Shown: piece after piece, positions 54,342 to 63,203 of the stretch
Numbering within the stretch: the stretch's first letter is position 1
Layout of the letters: each line of letters begins with the position of its first letter
Origin: Phenylobacterium montanum
GTDB lineage: Bacteria > Pseudomonadota > Alphaproteobacteria > Caulobacterales > Caulobacteraceae
Length of the DNA: 64,000 bases
NCBI RefSeq assembly: GCF_018135625.1
Contig: NZ_CP073078.1
Location: forward strand, 868,001 to 932,000
Direction of reading: 5' to 3'
Position numbers and translations under genes: made by a program
Notes under the pieces: model-generated
Seen by the model: only the letters and a program-made list of their open reading frames with translations
What the model was told of the DNA's origin: nothing
The model's database searches: none

Positions 54342-55127
54342 ATGACCTCACTGCGAAGCCTGATCTCGACCCTTTCTCAGAAGGCAAACATGAACGCAAA
54401 TACAGTACCAGATATGCTGCCGTGCAAGATGTGCGGCAGTGAAGCTAAAAAAATTTTTGGGCTACCAAAATCGAAAAAAACTGGACACCCAATACCCGAT
54501 GCGCCGGACAATTGCTGGTACTATCAATGCAAAAAATGTATCTTTTGCTTTACGCCAGCACTCGACGGGGACAATCACACCGAAATATATGACGACGAAT
54601 ATTGGAACCATCAAGATCCAGACCTATACGGGCGCGTCGGAGAAACACTTCGCCTCGTGGTCATGGCAAATGAACTCCTTCACAAGCGTGGAGATAGACT
54701 GGAAATTCTTGATTTCGGCTGCGGTGGCGGCGGCTTTGTAAAGATTGCGCGCGAATCACTCGGCATGAACGCGTGGGGGACCGACATTATCCAACCCAAA
54801 TTTGGCCGAGAGTGGTTCCTCCCCGATCTGGGCGACCGAAAGTTCGATATGATCGTATCGTGCGAGGTCATCGAGCATCTGCCAGACCCGCGCGGCACGT
54901 TCAACCACATAAGGGCTCACCTGAAGTCGCCCGGAGCATTCGCTTTTCAAACAGCCCAATGGGACCCCAAGGCGTGCGACCGGAACTGGTGGTACCTCGG
55001 ACCGGACAATGGCCACATCAGCCACTATAGCCGCGAGTCCTTCGATCTTGCTTGGCGCGAGATGGGTGGCGCGGCGCGGCGCCTCTGGAACGACTACCCA
55101 GGCTGCCAGGCCTGGCTGTTTGAATAG
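54342..55127 (+). CDS. Class I SAM-dependent methyltransferase with N-terminal Cys cluster
   Basis: 261 residues from ATG at 54342, preceded by AGGAGGG; an upstream ATG at 54318 lacks a ribosome site. An N-terminal zinc-binding-like unit (CKMCGS near 30 and CKKCIFC near 65) precedes the SAM domain with ILDFGCGGGGFVKIA, the acidic IVSCEVIEHLPDP and GAFAFQTAQWDP. This resembles methyltransferases of sugar and glycan modification (type 11/23 fold). It probably methylates a capsule sugar or polymer end. The first 400 bp are strikingly A+T-rich, unlike the neighbours, which points to horizontal origin. Confidence 0.85.
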   Translation: MTSLRSLISTLSQKANMNANTVPDMLPCKMCGSEAKKIFGLPKSKKTGHPIPDAPDNCWYYQCKKCIFCFTPALDGDNHTEIYDDEYWNHQDPDLYGRVGETLRLVVMANELLHKRGDRLEILDFGCGGGGFVKIARESLGMNAWGTDIIQPKFGREWFLPDLGDRKFDMIVSCEVIEHLPDPRGTFNHIRAHLKSPGAFAFQTAQWDPKACDRNWWYLGPDNGHISHYSRESFDLAWREMGGAARRLWNDYPGCQAWLFE

Positions 55128-55305
55128 CCATAAACCGGGCGTCCCGTGCCACCTGCCGAATGGGTTGGCGCGCAGGAATCCTTAGGGGGCTTGTCCTCTT
55201 GTTAAACAAGGCGAGCTAGGCTGTCACGCCGGTGAACGCGCCAGCATCGCGATAAGCCGAATTAGGATACTGTGGTCAAAGGACTCAGCCCCAGGGTATT
55301 CATTC

Positions 55306-57024
55306 ATGAATATTGTAATAGAGTACGATTCCAGTGCGAACTCAGCTCCGGCCGGATTCAAGACGGCAGTACAGTACGCCGTAAACTATATAGATCATCT
55401 TGTTTTAAACCCCGTTACCGTACCGATCATGTTTGGCTTCGGCCAAATCGACGGACAAAATCTCGCTTCTGACGCGCTAGGCGAAAGCAGCAACAACGGC
55501 AATATCGAATCCTATTCGTCCCTGGTTCAATTGCTGACGACCGCCGCCAAATCAGAGCCGGCCGTTCTTTCGCTCTCTGCGCTACCCGCGACGGACCCGA
55601 CCAATGGCGGGCGCTTTTGGGTTACCGACGCCCAGGCGGCTGTTTACGGCCTGGGCTCCGAGCCGGGCTATACGGATCCGGTAGATGGCTTTGTCTCGCT
55701 GAGCAGCAGCGCCTCCTTCACTTACGATCCGAACGCGCGTGTCGTTTCAGGCTCCTACGACGCCATCGGCGTCCTCGTGCACGAGATCACCGAGGCCCTT
55801 GGCCGTACCAGCGACCTGGGCACTGGAAAATTCGAGGGGTACACGCTGTACAGCGAGATGGACATGTTCAGGTACTCGTCCTCGGGCGTCCATCAGTTGT
55901 CAAATACGGCCGGATATTTTTCGGTCGATGGCCACACCATGCTGCTGCCCTACAACGATCCGAGCAACGGCGGCGACGCCGGCGATTGGGGCAACGCAGT
56001 CAGCGGCGACGCCTTCGGCGCATTCACCCCTTCAGCCCAACAGGAGAACCTCAGTCTGACGGACCTGCAGGAATTAAACCTGCTTGGCTTCAATGTGAAT
56101 TGGGGCGCCTCGGAAGATTTCAGTGGCTTCGGGCTTTCGGACTTGCTGTGGCGGACCGGAGACGGGACCGTGGAGCTGGGGCTGTCGCAGACTGGGGTCA
56201 ATCTTCCGAATATTCAGAACCATAACCTCGGCCAGATAGGGCTGAATTGGACAATTCAGGGCGTCGGCGACTTTAATCAGGACGCCAAGGCCGATTTGCT
56301 CTGGCGTAACAGCGCCGGACAAGTCGTCCTCTGGGAATCGAATTCGGGTTCTGGCTTCACCGGCTCACACGATATCGATCTAGGCACGATCGGAAGCAAT
56401 TGGACGATCGAAGCCGTTGGGGACTTCAATGGTGACGGCAAAGCCGACGTCCTTTGGCTCAACACCGCCGGGCAGTTGATCGGATGGGTTTCCAATCCCG
56501 GTGCAAGCTTCACTGGCTTCACCAACCAGGCTTTCGCTACGGTCGCCTCGAACTATCAAATCCACGGAATTGGGGATTTTTCCGGAGATGGCAGGTCCGA
56601 CATTCTCTGGCGCACCACTGAGGGGGATGTTCAACTCTGGCTGAACAACACCGGGTCTGGATCGGGCTTCTCGCATCTCGACCTCGGGGTTGTCGGCTCA
56701 GGTTGGACGATCGAGGGCGTAGGCGACTTCAACGGTGACGGCAAAGCCGACATCCTGTGGATCAATACATCCGGCGAAATGATCACCTGGCAGTCCCTGG
56801 CCGGGTCGGGCTTTGCAGGTACTTCAGACACCGAAATTGGCTTTGCAGGCGCCGGTTGGAGCATCATAGGTGTCGGGGACTACAATGGCGACCGCAAGGC
56901 CGACATTGCGCTTCGAAGCTCAAGCGGTGATGTGCATATTTGGACGTCTAACCAAGGCGTGGGTTTCAGCGGGTTCACAGTCCACGACCTCGGGCTTGTC
57001 GGCGCGGATTGGCACCTCTTTTGA
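55306..57024 (+). CDS. Metalloprotease-like protein with six FG-GAP/VCBS-type repeats
   Basis: 572 residues, no signal peptide. The N-domain (about 1-260) carries AIGVLVHEITEALGRTSDLG with His159, Glu160 and Glu163, i.e. HExxE instead of the classic HExxH, as I recall for a family of predicted extracellular metalloproteases with HEI.E..GR. From about 265 to the end six repeats of about 50 residues follow, each with D.N.D.KAD.LW (Ca-binding loop) and GW.I.GVGDFNGD. Such proteins are often exported by type I systems with an uncleaved C-terminal signal. Role beside capsule genes unknown. Confidence 0.75.
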   Translation: MNIVIEYDSSANSAPAGFKTAVQYAVNYIDHLVLNPVTVPIMFGFGQIDGQNLASDALGESSNNGNIESYSSLVQLLTTAAKSEPAVLSLSALPATDPTNGGRFWVTDAQAAVYGLGSEPGYTDPVDGFVSLSSSASFTYDPNARVVSGSYDAIGVLVHEITEALGRTSDLGTGKFEGYTLYSEMDMFRYSSSGVHQLSNTAGYFSVDGHTMLLPYNDPSNGGDAGDWGNAVSGDAFGAFTPSAQQENLSLTDLQELNLLGFNVNWGASEDFSGFGLSDLLWRTGDGTVELGLSQTGVNLPNIQNHNLGQIGLNWTIQGVGDFNQDAKADLLWRNSAGQVVLWESNSGSGFTGSHDIDLGTIGSNWTIEAVGDFNGDGKADVLWLNTAGQLIGWVSNPGASFTGFTNQAFATVASNYQIHGIGDFSGDGRSDILWRTTEGDVQLWLNNTGSGSGFSHLDLGVVGSGWTIEGVGDFNGDGKADILWINTSGEMITWQSLAGSGFAGTSDTEIGFAGAGWSIIGVGDYNGDRKADIALRSSSGDVHIWTSNQGVGFSGFTVHDLGLVGADWHLF

Positions 57025-57059
57025 CCCAGATCCCGGCGAAGCCGCCGTCGGCGCGATAG

Positions 57060-58253
57060 TCAGCACAAGGGCGTGATTTCTACGCCTTTGAATTTCATGG
57101 TCGCGTCGGCAAAGCCCGCAACGCCGATGCGATACTCCAGAACCTCTTCGCGGAACGTGTTCATGAAGGTGAGCGTTCTAAGCTCTCTCGAAAGCGGACC
57201 AGGTCCCACCAAGAGCCGCGCCGCCAGCCGACTGTCCGTTCCCGCGACAACATCCAACTCGATCCGTTCCGACATGGTCGGGATCCGATCGTCGACCTCG
57301 AACAAGAACTCCACGCTGTAGACGCCCTTAGGCAGTCTTTGATATGGACCATAGATCACGTGCATGCTGATCCCATCCAGACCGACTTCCAGGTGGTCGT
57401 CGTGCCGGACGCCGATTTCACTGAAGAATTTCGACGCCGGCACGACGATCGCCGAGCCTGGGGCGACGCCACGCGGGTCGGCGGCCAGCCCATCCGGAAA
57501 ATACAAATCCATTTTTCGCGACAATAAGTTGCCGGCCTTGTGGTAGACCGCGTCCTCGAGCGCCAACAGGTGACCGATCGTCGGGTCTGACTTCAGCGCA
57601 GAATATTCCGCCTTCAGCTCATCAAGCTGCTCTTGCCGAACCCCGCGAACACTGCTCGCGTTGAGCACCGGCAGATCTTTGAGGTCTGGCAGGTCCAGCA
57701 TGCGCGAAAGCACAGCGCAACTCTCGTCCAGGCGATCCAAAACCCCGACGAAAGCAATATCGTCGAGGAAACCCAGCACCTTCCCGATCAAAGCCTCGAA
57801 CTCCCGCTGACTACCCACGCCGGGCTTCGTTAGGGACACGCCGAGCGTGCCTGTCTGGAATGCAGCATAGTGCCAGTTGCGCCGAAGGAATTCCGAAAAG
57901 CCAAGGGAAATCGCGGCTTCACGCAATGGATTGGCCGGATCCTCGGTCAAATGAAGATAGTTAGAAGCGGCTTGATCGGCGGGATTGCGCAAGAACGTCA
58001 TCACAAAATCACCAGGCTGGAGGGCTGACGCCAGGTCGTGTCCAGGGTGGCCGTAAAGAAATCCGCCGTTGGAAAGCTCAGAGCGAAGCCCCTCTACGCC
58101 CTCGCGACTCAAATGATCAGCAAAATCAAAAACTCTACCCGGGCCATACCGGCGAGCTAAGGTATCAGAAACGCTGGTTCCACCAGTTTTTGGAATATGA
58201 ATAAATATTATAACTCGACCAGTATTTCTTTTGACGACTTCATTCTTCTTCAT
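57060..58253 (-). CDS. PAPS-dependent sulfotransferase with C-terminal beta-sandwich-like domain
   Basis: 397 residues from ATG at 58253; TTG at 58289 is the alternative. The 5'-phosphosulfate loop HIPKTGGTS lies at 19-27 and the 3'-phosphate loop FLRNPADQAASNYLHL at about 87-102, with Arg89 and Ser97 as likely PAPS ligands. This is the pattern of carbohydrate O-sulfotransferases. The last 130 residues (AIVVPASKFFSEIGVRHDDH, GVYSVEFLFEVDDRIP, LVGPGPLSRELRTLTF) look like a beta-rich binding module. It likely sulfates the capsule or an envelope glycan. It reads in the direction of kpsE but is 350 bp away. Confidence 0.8.
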   Translation of the reverse strand: MKKNEVVKRNTGRVIIFIHIPKTGGTSVSDTLARRYGPGRVFDFADHLSREGVEGLRSELSNGGFLYGHPGHDLASALQPGDFVMTFLRNPADQAASNYLHLTEDPANPLREAAISLGFSEFLRRNWHYAAFQTGTLGVSLTKPGVGSQREFEALIGKVLGFLDDIAFVGVLDRLDESCAVLSRMLDLPDLKDLPVLNASSVRGVRQEQLDELKAEYSALKSDPTIGHLLALEDAVYHKAGNLLSRKMDLYFPDGLAADPRGVAPGSAIVVPASKFFSEIGVRHDDHLEVGLDGISMHVIYGPYQRLPKGVYSVEFLFEVDDRIPTMSERIELDVVAGTDSRLAARLLVGPGPLSRELRTLTFMNTFREEVLEYRIGVAGFADATMKFKGVEITPLC

Positions 58254-58603
58254 ATCTGATAAATGCCGACCGCTCACCTGACCCGCCAAACTATGTCGGC
58301 ATATTTCCGACTAGCATTATTAGATTGTGCAATCAGCCCAAATTAGAACGCAATGTGACAATGCACAACTGCTCTCTGATCGAATCAGCGCGCCCCTCGT
58401 AAGCATCGGATATCCGGACACAATCAGCTGGCGGCGTCCAGTTGCTTAACTGCGAGCGGACCCGTTGCGCCCGTCATGCCAATCGCAACGGGGCGATGAC
58501 GCTCGCATAATGCGTCCCCTCGATCGAAACATGGCCCAGCCGACCGGTGCGTCAATGGCGCGACATGCATCCGCTCACGCAAACCAGGCAGGATCGATCC
58601 GAT
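58254..58603. other. Intergenic region between the sulfotransferase and kpsE genes, with a hairpin
   Basis: No gene seen. It holds a perfect 9-bp inverted repeat CCCGTTGCG / CGCAACGGG (58461-58469 and 58484-58492), which may end the capsule transcript coming from kpsE, although no T run follows. A shorter inverted repeat GTCGG-N7-CCGAC (58295-58311) lies just upstream of the sulfotransferase gene. The left part is A+T-rich and may hold the sulfotransferase promoter. Confidence 0.4.
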
Positions 58604-59773
58604 TCAGTCGGCGTGTTCGCGGACGCCCGCGAGCAGAAGCCATCCGATGCCATAGGCCACCAATAGCCCCGCGAGAAGCGTACCGATGGTCACGAGGCGG
58701 CGCGGATAAAGCGATTTCACCGGCAAATTCGGCTCGACCACACGCACGATAAACAGACGCTGCTTACGCGCCTCTTCACGGGCAGTCGCGGCTGCCGCCG
58801 AGGCCACGGCATAGCGCTTCGCGGCCAGGTCCTGCTGCAGCAGCAGCCCTTCATAGCCGGCCAGTTTTGGCGCCATACCGCCTCCATTGCTGCTCAGCCG
58901 CGCAGATTCAGCACTGATCTGGGCTTTCAAGGCTCGAATCCGCGAAGCGGCGGCGATCGCTTGGGGGCTGCTGGGCGATATGAACCGCATCATACTCGCC
59001 TGCCTGGATTCTGCATCCGCCAGCTCCTCCTGCAGGCGACTGACAAGCAGCAGCTGGGCGCCGGAGGTCTTCACAGGATCGATATCACCCCTGGACGAAC
59101 GGAACTGGGTCAGCTGCGCCTGGATATTCGCCAGCTGGACCTGCGCCTCAGCGACCTCGCGATCGGTCACCCGCAACGCTTCCTGGTCGGCCCGGGCATT
59201 GAAATCGTTCACTCTTGACTCGCCGAGTTGAAGGAGGGTCTCTGCGATCGATCGAGCGTCTGCGGGTTGGAACGCCCGAACGGTCATCACGATCTCGCCG
59301 GTATCCTCGTTGGGGACGATGCGTACTTGCCGACGATAGTATCTCAATAGAGTTTCTGGCGCCGGATCGTGGGGCGTCAAGCGGGAAAGGAAATCAACAT
59401 CAGGCCGACCGAACATATTTACGATGTTGAGCTTTGCATTGAGAGCCGAAACGGCGTCGTTGGACTGGAGATAATCTGCAACGCTAAACGAGTCTGTTTG
59501 GCTCTGCGCGGCCGCTCCGAGACCAAAGAGTTGACCAATGCCGGTCGGCGGGGTCATGGTCTGCTGGGAATTGCGAACGATAAAGTGCGCCTCGGACACG
59601 TATTGGTTGCTTGCGAAGGCAAACAGGTAGATCGACGCGACAAGCGTCGGCAACACTACGAAACCCAGCAAGCCCCAATGGCGCGCGAAGATCGCTTTGC
59701 CGCGCACCATCCATGTTTTCCGGGCGGCACGCCTTTCGGCTATATCCAGTCGATCGTAAACCTGAGTATCCAT
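58604..59773 (-). CDS. kpsE: Capsule export inner-membrane protein KpsE (CtrB/BexC family)
   Basis: 389 residues. Membrane helix near 32-53 (HWGLLGFVVLPTLVASIYLF), large periplasmic part with the family's FIVRNSQQ...and a long coiled coil (about 195-320; QEALRVTDREVAEAQVQLAN), then a second membrane helix near 362-383. It is a polysaccharide co-polymerase-type adaptor that links KpsMT in the inner membrane to the Wza/CtrA-type pore. It follows kpsM by 45 bp in a minus-strand operon. Confidence 0.9.
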   Translation of the reverse strand: MDTQVYDRLDIAERRAARKTWMVRGKAIFARHWGLLGFVVLPTLVASIYLFAFASNQYVSEAHFIVRNSQQTMTPPTGIGQLFGLGAAAQSQTDSFSVADYLQSNDAVSALNAKLNIVNMFGRPDVDFLSRLTPHDPAPETLLRYYRRQVRIVPNEDTGEIVMTVRAFQPADARSIAETLLQLGESRVNDFNARADQEALRVTDREVAEAQVQLANIQAQLTQFRSSRGDIDPVKTSGAQLLLVSRLQEELADAESRQASMMRFISPSSPQAIAAASRIRALKAQISAESARLSSNGGGMAPKLAGYEGLLLQQDLAAKRYAVASAAAATAREEARKQRLFIVRVVEPNLPVKSLYPRRLVTIGTLLAGLLVAYGIGWLLLAGVREHAD

Positions 59774-59817
59774 CAGATAAATCCAAATGAGGCGGCTGTT
59801 CCCAACAACATTCCTGC

Positions 59818-60636
59818 CTATTCAAGGTGAATGTGCGGGCGGATGGCGCGCAAAGCCAGTAGTCCGACGAATGTCAAACCCATGCAGAGCGCCACCAAAA
59901 AGGGCAAATGGACGAACCGGTCATCCAGATCGGCAAATTGGCCATATCTGACCAGTTCTTCGATCTGCACCAGAGGCACCCACTCGACTGCACTCCGAAA
60001 CGAACTCGGCACCCAGCGCATCAAGAAAAACGCGCCGGATATGGGCAATGACAGATACATTCCCGCATGTAGCAGGCGCGGAAAAGCTCGGCTGACATGG
60101 GAAGCCACACAGACGATCATGGAAAGCCCAAAAGCAAGCCAAGTCATCATCAATAAACCCGTCAGCAACCACAGCGGCCTTGCCGGCAAGCTTGCGAAGC
60201 CGAGCACGATGGCGCCGCCCATCAAAAGGAAGAACGCAAAGATCGTCGAAGCCAATTCTAACACGGCCCGCGCTAACAGCATGTCGAGAAGAGTCACCAT
60301 GCGATGGTACAACAACGGGCGATTACTTTCGAGCGTGCCCTCCGCTCGAAGAACGATCGCCCGAAACAATATGAAAGTAAGATAGCCGCACAAAGCAACA
60401 GCGACCATAGAAATGCTACTATCGCTGGATTTTCTGTAGGCATGAATGATTGCCACAGCCACAGCCAGAAGCATTGGCTCTGCAAATACCCACAAATATC
60501 CGATATTGTCACGACCAAATCGAGTGTGAAGTTCTCGCATGATCAGTGCGCCGATAACGTTCAACTGCACATTGAACGCCGACACCAGTGACGATCGAGG
60601 TGACGGTGCATAGCGACCGGCTGCGAGGGTCACCAC
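59818..60636 (-). CDS. kpsM: Capsule ABC transporter permease KpsM
   Basis: 272 residues, usual KpsM size, six membrane segments and the family motif IMRELHTRFGRDNIGYLWVFAEP near residue 32. Two GTG codons (60636, 60633) overlap the stop of the upstream glycosyltransferase gene; the second has the better spacing from GGAG. ABC-2 type permease for lipid-linked capsule, energised by KpsT encoded at 50.2 kb. Confidence 0.92.
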   Translation of the reverse strand: MVTLAAGRYAPSPRSSLVSAFNVQLNVIGALIMRELHTRFGRDNIGYLWVFAEPMLLAVAVAIIHAYRKSSDSSISMVAVALCGYLTFILFRAIVLRAEGTLESNRPLLYHRMVTLLDMLLARAVLELASTIFAFFLLMGGAIVLGFASLPARPLWLLTGLLMMTWLAFGLSMIVCVASHVSRAFPRLLHAGMYLSLPISGAFFLMRWVPSSFRSAVEWVPLVQIEELVRYGQFADLDDRFVHLPFLVALCMGLTFVGLLALRAIRPHIHLE

Positions 60637-61949
60637 GGTTCTCCGTCGATAAATTCAACGGCCGCCCTGACATGGCTCTCCCATGTCGGCGCCTTCCAAA
60701 GGCGCATGCGACTTAGCTGGGCCTGGCGCCGAGGCGAAGTGGGCGACGCGTAATCCGAGATCGCAGCGCGCCAGCTCGGGCCGTCCAGCGGATCGAAAAA
60801 CTCTGCGATAGGGTCAGCGATTTCTCGGTGGGCCGGTATATCGCTGCAGAGTACGGGAACTCCCAGCTTCAGCGCCTCTACGACGGGCAGACCAAAGCCC
60901 TCAGCGAAAGAAGGCATCACCAGGGCTCTGGCCCCCGCCACGATCGGCCACATCTCCTGGTCGCACAATTGCCCCCGCTCCTCGACCACGCCGACGAGTT
61001 GGGGGCACCTGTCGAGCATATCGACGATATTCTCATTCTCCCAACCGCGGCGCCCCACGAGAACAAGCCGAGGCGTAACGTGAGGACCGAGTTCGTCGAC
61101 CATTCTGCGCCACAGATTGAGGAGCAACAGATGGTTCTTTCGTGGCTCGATCGTTCCGACAAAGACAAAATAGGGCGAACCGCCAAACTGGGTAGGCGCA
61201 CGCGCCCTGATCTGGTCCGCCCCGAGCGGAGCCACGCACACGTCGAGGTCCCGCCCCCGCCCCTGGTGAGCCAAATAACCCAAGAGCGAACGCCGGGTCG
61301 ATTCCGAAGCGGCGATCACCGCGTCAGCGAACCGCGAGACCGTTTCCATGCGACGGGCATGCAGGCTTTTGCCGTTGGGACGCGCGTGTTCGGGATATTC
61401 GATCGGAATCAGATCGTGAACCAGACAAACGAAACGGGCCTTTTCACGCGCCAAGATATTTCGAATCCGCCGGGGACGATCCAGGTGATGCGGAGAAACC
61501 TGCAAATACACCCGCTCGGAGCATCTCTCGGGGATCGGTTCGGGCGCCAGACGCGGCAGCATTCGAACCAGAGCGCGCACCGCCTTAGCAGACCAAACGC
61601 CGCTCTGCCGATCATGGCGGCCGCCAATCCAGGTTTGCTCGGTTTCATGAAGAAACGCCGCTGCTGCAGCCGTTGGAAGACGCCCATAGACTCCGGTGGG
61701 ATGGACGGCAGCGAAGCTCAGCCGCTCGGGGGCGAATTGGAGAAGTTGTTTCGCGTAGGCCATCTCTACGCGATCGACCCCAGTCGGCGCGTTGAATCGC
61801 ACGCGCGAAATCAAACGCGATAGATCGAGGATGATTTCCGGCGCCGACCGCTGACGCGGTCCGAATCCCAAAATAGGCACCGATGCGTACCTGGGTCCAT
61901 GCAGAGGTTGTCCAACCTCGTCATGCGAATCAAAATCCTGATCCAGCAT
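60630..61949 (-). CDS. Glycosyltransferase family 4
   Basis: 439 residues. GT-B fold with FVCLVHDLIPIEYPEHARP in the N-domain, AVIAASESTRRSLLGYL, then the C-domain YFVFVGTIEPRKNHLLLLNLW and MPSFAEGFGLPVVEALKLGVP with the EX7E motif. It lies between kpsS and kpsM with overlaps or gaps under 10 bp, so it belongs to the export operon and probably builds the capsule repeat. Its layout resembles the GT4 at 49-50.2 kb; the two may be old duplicates. Sugar specificity unknown. Confidence 0.9.
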   Translation of the reverse strand: MLDQDFDSHDEVGQPLHGPRYASVPILGFGPRQRSAPEIILDLSRLISRVRFNAPTGVDRVEMAYAKQLLQFAPERLSFAAVHPTGVYGRLPTAAAAAFLHETEQTWIGGRHDRQSGVWSAKAVRALVRMLPRLAPEPIPERCSERVYLQVSPHHLDRPRRIRNILAREKARFVCLVHDLIPIEYPEHARPNGKSLHARRMETVSRFADAVIAASESTRRSLLGYLAHQGRGRDLDVCVAPLGADQIRARAPTQFGGSPYFVFVGTIEPRKNHLLLLNLWRRMVDELGPHVTPRLVLVGRRGWENENIVDMLDRCPQLVGVVEERGQLCDQEMWPIVAGARALVMPSFAEGFGLPVVEALKLGVPVLCSDIPAHREIADPIAEFFDPLDGPSWRAAISDYASPTSPRRQAQLSRMRLWKAPTWESHVRAAVEFIDGEPW

Positions 61950-61958
61950 CCGGCTTAG

Positions 61959-63203
61959 CTACTCCGCCGCGACCGCAAGGCTGGATGGCGAGGTTATCGA
62001 CTTGCTACGCGCCAAAATCCGCTCCACGGCCCCATCGATCAACAGCGATAGGCCTTCCTCACTATAAAAGCCACCGCGCACCATACAACGATCGGCAAGC
62101 ACCCTGCGGAACGCCTCGTAAAGTTCCACCGAGGGCTGCTGCGGATCCGTCCAGAAAGCATCCAGACCGGTTTGATGCGTCAGCCCCGGCATATCGTAGA
62201 CTGCACGCCCCATGGCGACGACCGGGACGCCTGCCGACAATCCCAGGGTCCCCGTCGTGCTGTTGACCGTGACCAGTCCGGCCGATCCGCGGACCAAAAC
62301 GTCAATGTCGCCTAAGTCGCAGAAAACAACTCGGTCCGCGACTCCATAAAGACGGGCCGACTGGCGGACCAAGCCGCGCCAATCCTTGAGGCCGTTGTCA
62401 AGGGGGTGTTCTTTCACGACCAGACAGGCGTCAGGTGGCGCGTGCAGCGCAAACGATCGCATTACAAAATCTATCGCGGGCATCATGCCCGCAAAAGAAG
62501 AATGCACGCGAATCTGGTAGTCGGAGTCCAACTGCAGCGCAAAGAGGAAATATCGCCGCTCGGCGATACGGCTCAATGCCTCAACTGTGCGACGCTTCGA
62601 GAGGCTGCGACGCGCCAATCGAACCAACCAACCTCTCCCTTCGGTCAAGGCTCCCCAAGGCCGGTGGGTACGGTAAAACGGATACCGCCACCAAAGCAGG
62701 ATCGCCGCCGCATGGTATCCAAAAGTCTCGCGAGCCCTGCGATCGAACGTCTGGCCCAGCGGCGAGCCGATGACGACCGGCGCCAAGGCGGCAGCCTCTC
62801 GCAGGTACCAATCCGGGTCGCGCGGCAAGGTAGAATGGCCGTTTACGCCACCTTGCTCAAGCGTCACCCAATCTGGCCTGACATAGCCTTCTTCAAAGAC
62901 ATGAACCGTCAGGCTAGAGGCGCCGGCGCAGGATAACGCCGCCCGATGAAGTGGGCGACAGTCGCCGAAGAGAACGATGTCGGTCACACCGTGTTGTTCG
63001 ACGATTCTGTTTAGGGTCGCTGGCCACTCCGAGAGCGGACCCCGATAGCCGATGGCCGGTTCTGGCCAATCCATCTGGTCCCCGCCATTGAAATTTACGC
63101 GGATCACGAAACAACCGCGCTCGCGCAGGGCGACAGCGAGCCGCCAGAAGGATCCCCCCGGCAAGCCCTGCAGGAACAGGAAGCGCTTTCGCCGGTCAGT
63201 CAT
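61959..63203 (-). CDS. kpsS: Capsule beta-Kdo linker transferase KpsS
   Basis: 414 residues from ATG at 63203, which overlaps the end of kpsC. Close to KpsS over its length: FLFLQGLPGGSFWRLA, VNFNGGDQMDW, VLFGDCRPLHRAAL, FEEGYVRPDWVTLEQGGVNG, and near the C-terminus VNSTTGTLGLSAGVPVVAMG. KpsS adds the first Kdo to phosphatidylglycerol, starting the poly-Kdo linker of ABC-dependent capsules. The call is strong because the FGDCRPLH and FEEGY stretches are diagnostic. Confidence 0.93.
   Translation of the reverse strand: MTDRRKRFLFLQGLPGGSFWRLAVALRERGCFVIRVNFNGGDQMDWPEPAIGYRGPLSEWPATLNRIVEQHGVTDIVLFGDCRPLHRAALSCAGASSLTVHVFEEGYVRPDWVTLEQGGVNGHSTLPRDPDWYLREAAALAPVVIGSPLGQTFDRRARETFGYHAAAILLWWRYPFYRTHRPWGALTEGRGWLVRLARRSLSKRRTVEALSRIAERRYFLFALQLDSDYQIRVHSSFAGMMPAIDFVMRSFALHAPPDACLVVKEHPLDNGLKDWRGLVRQSARLYGVADRVVFCDLGDIDVLVRGSAGLVTVNSTTGTLGLSAGVPVVAMGRAVYDMPGLTHQTGLDAFWTDPQQPSVELYEAFRRVLADRCMVRGGFYSEEGLSLLIDGAVERILARSKSITSPSSLAVAAE

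Noticed and set aside
58465-58752. A small plus-strand gene at 58465
   Set aside because: It runs into the kpsE gene on the other strand, has no ribosome site and no protein-like pattern.
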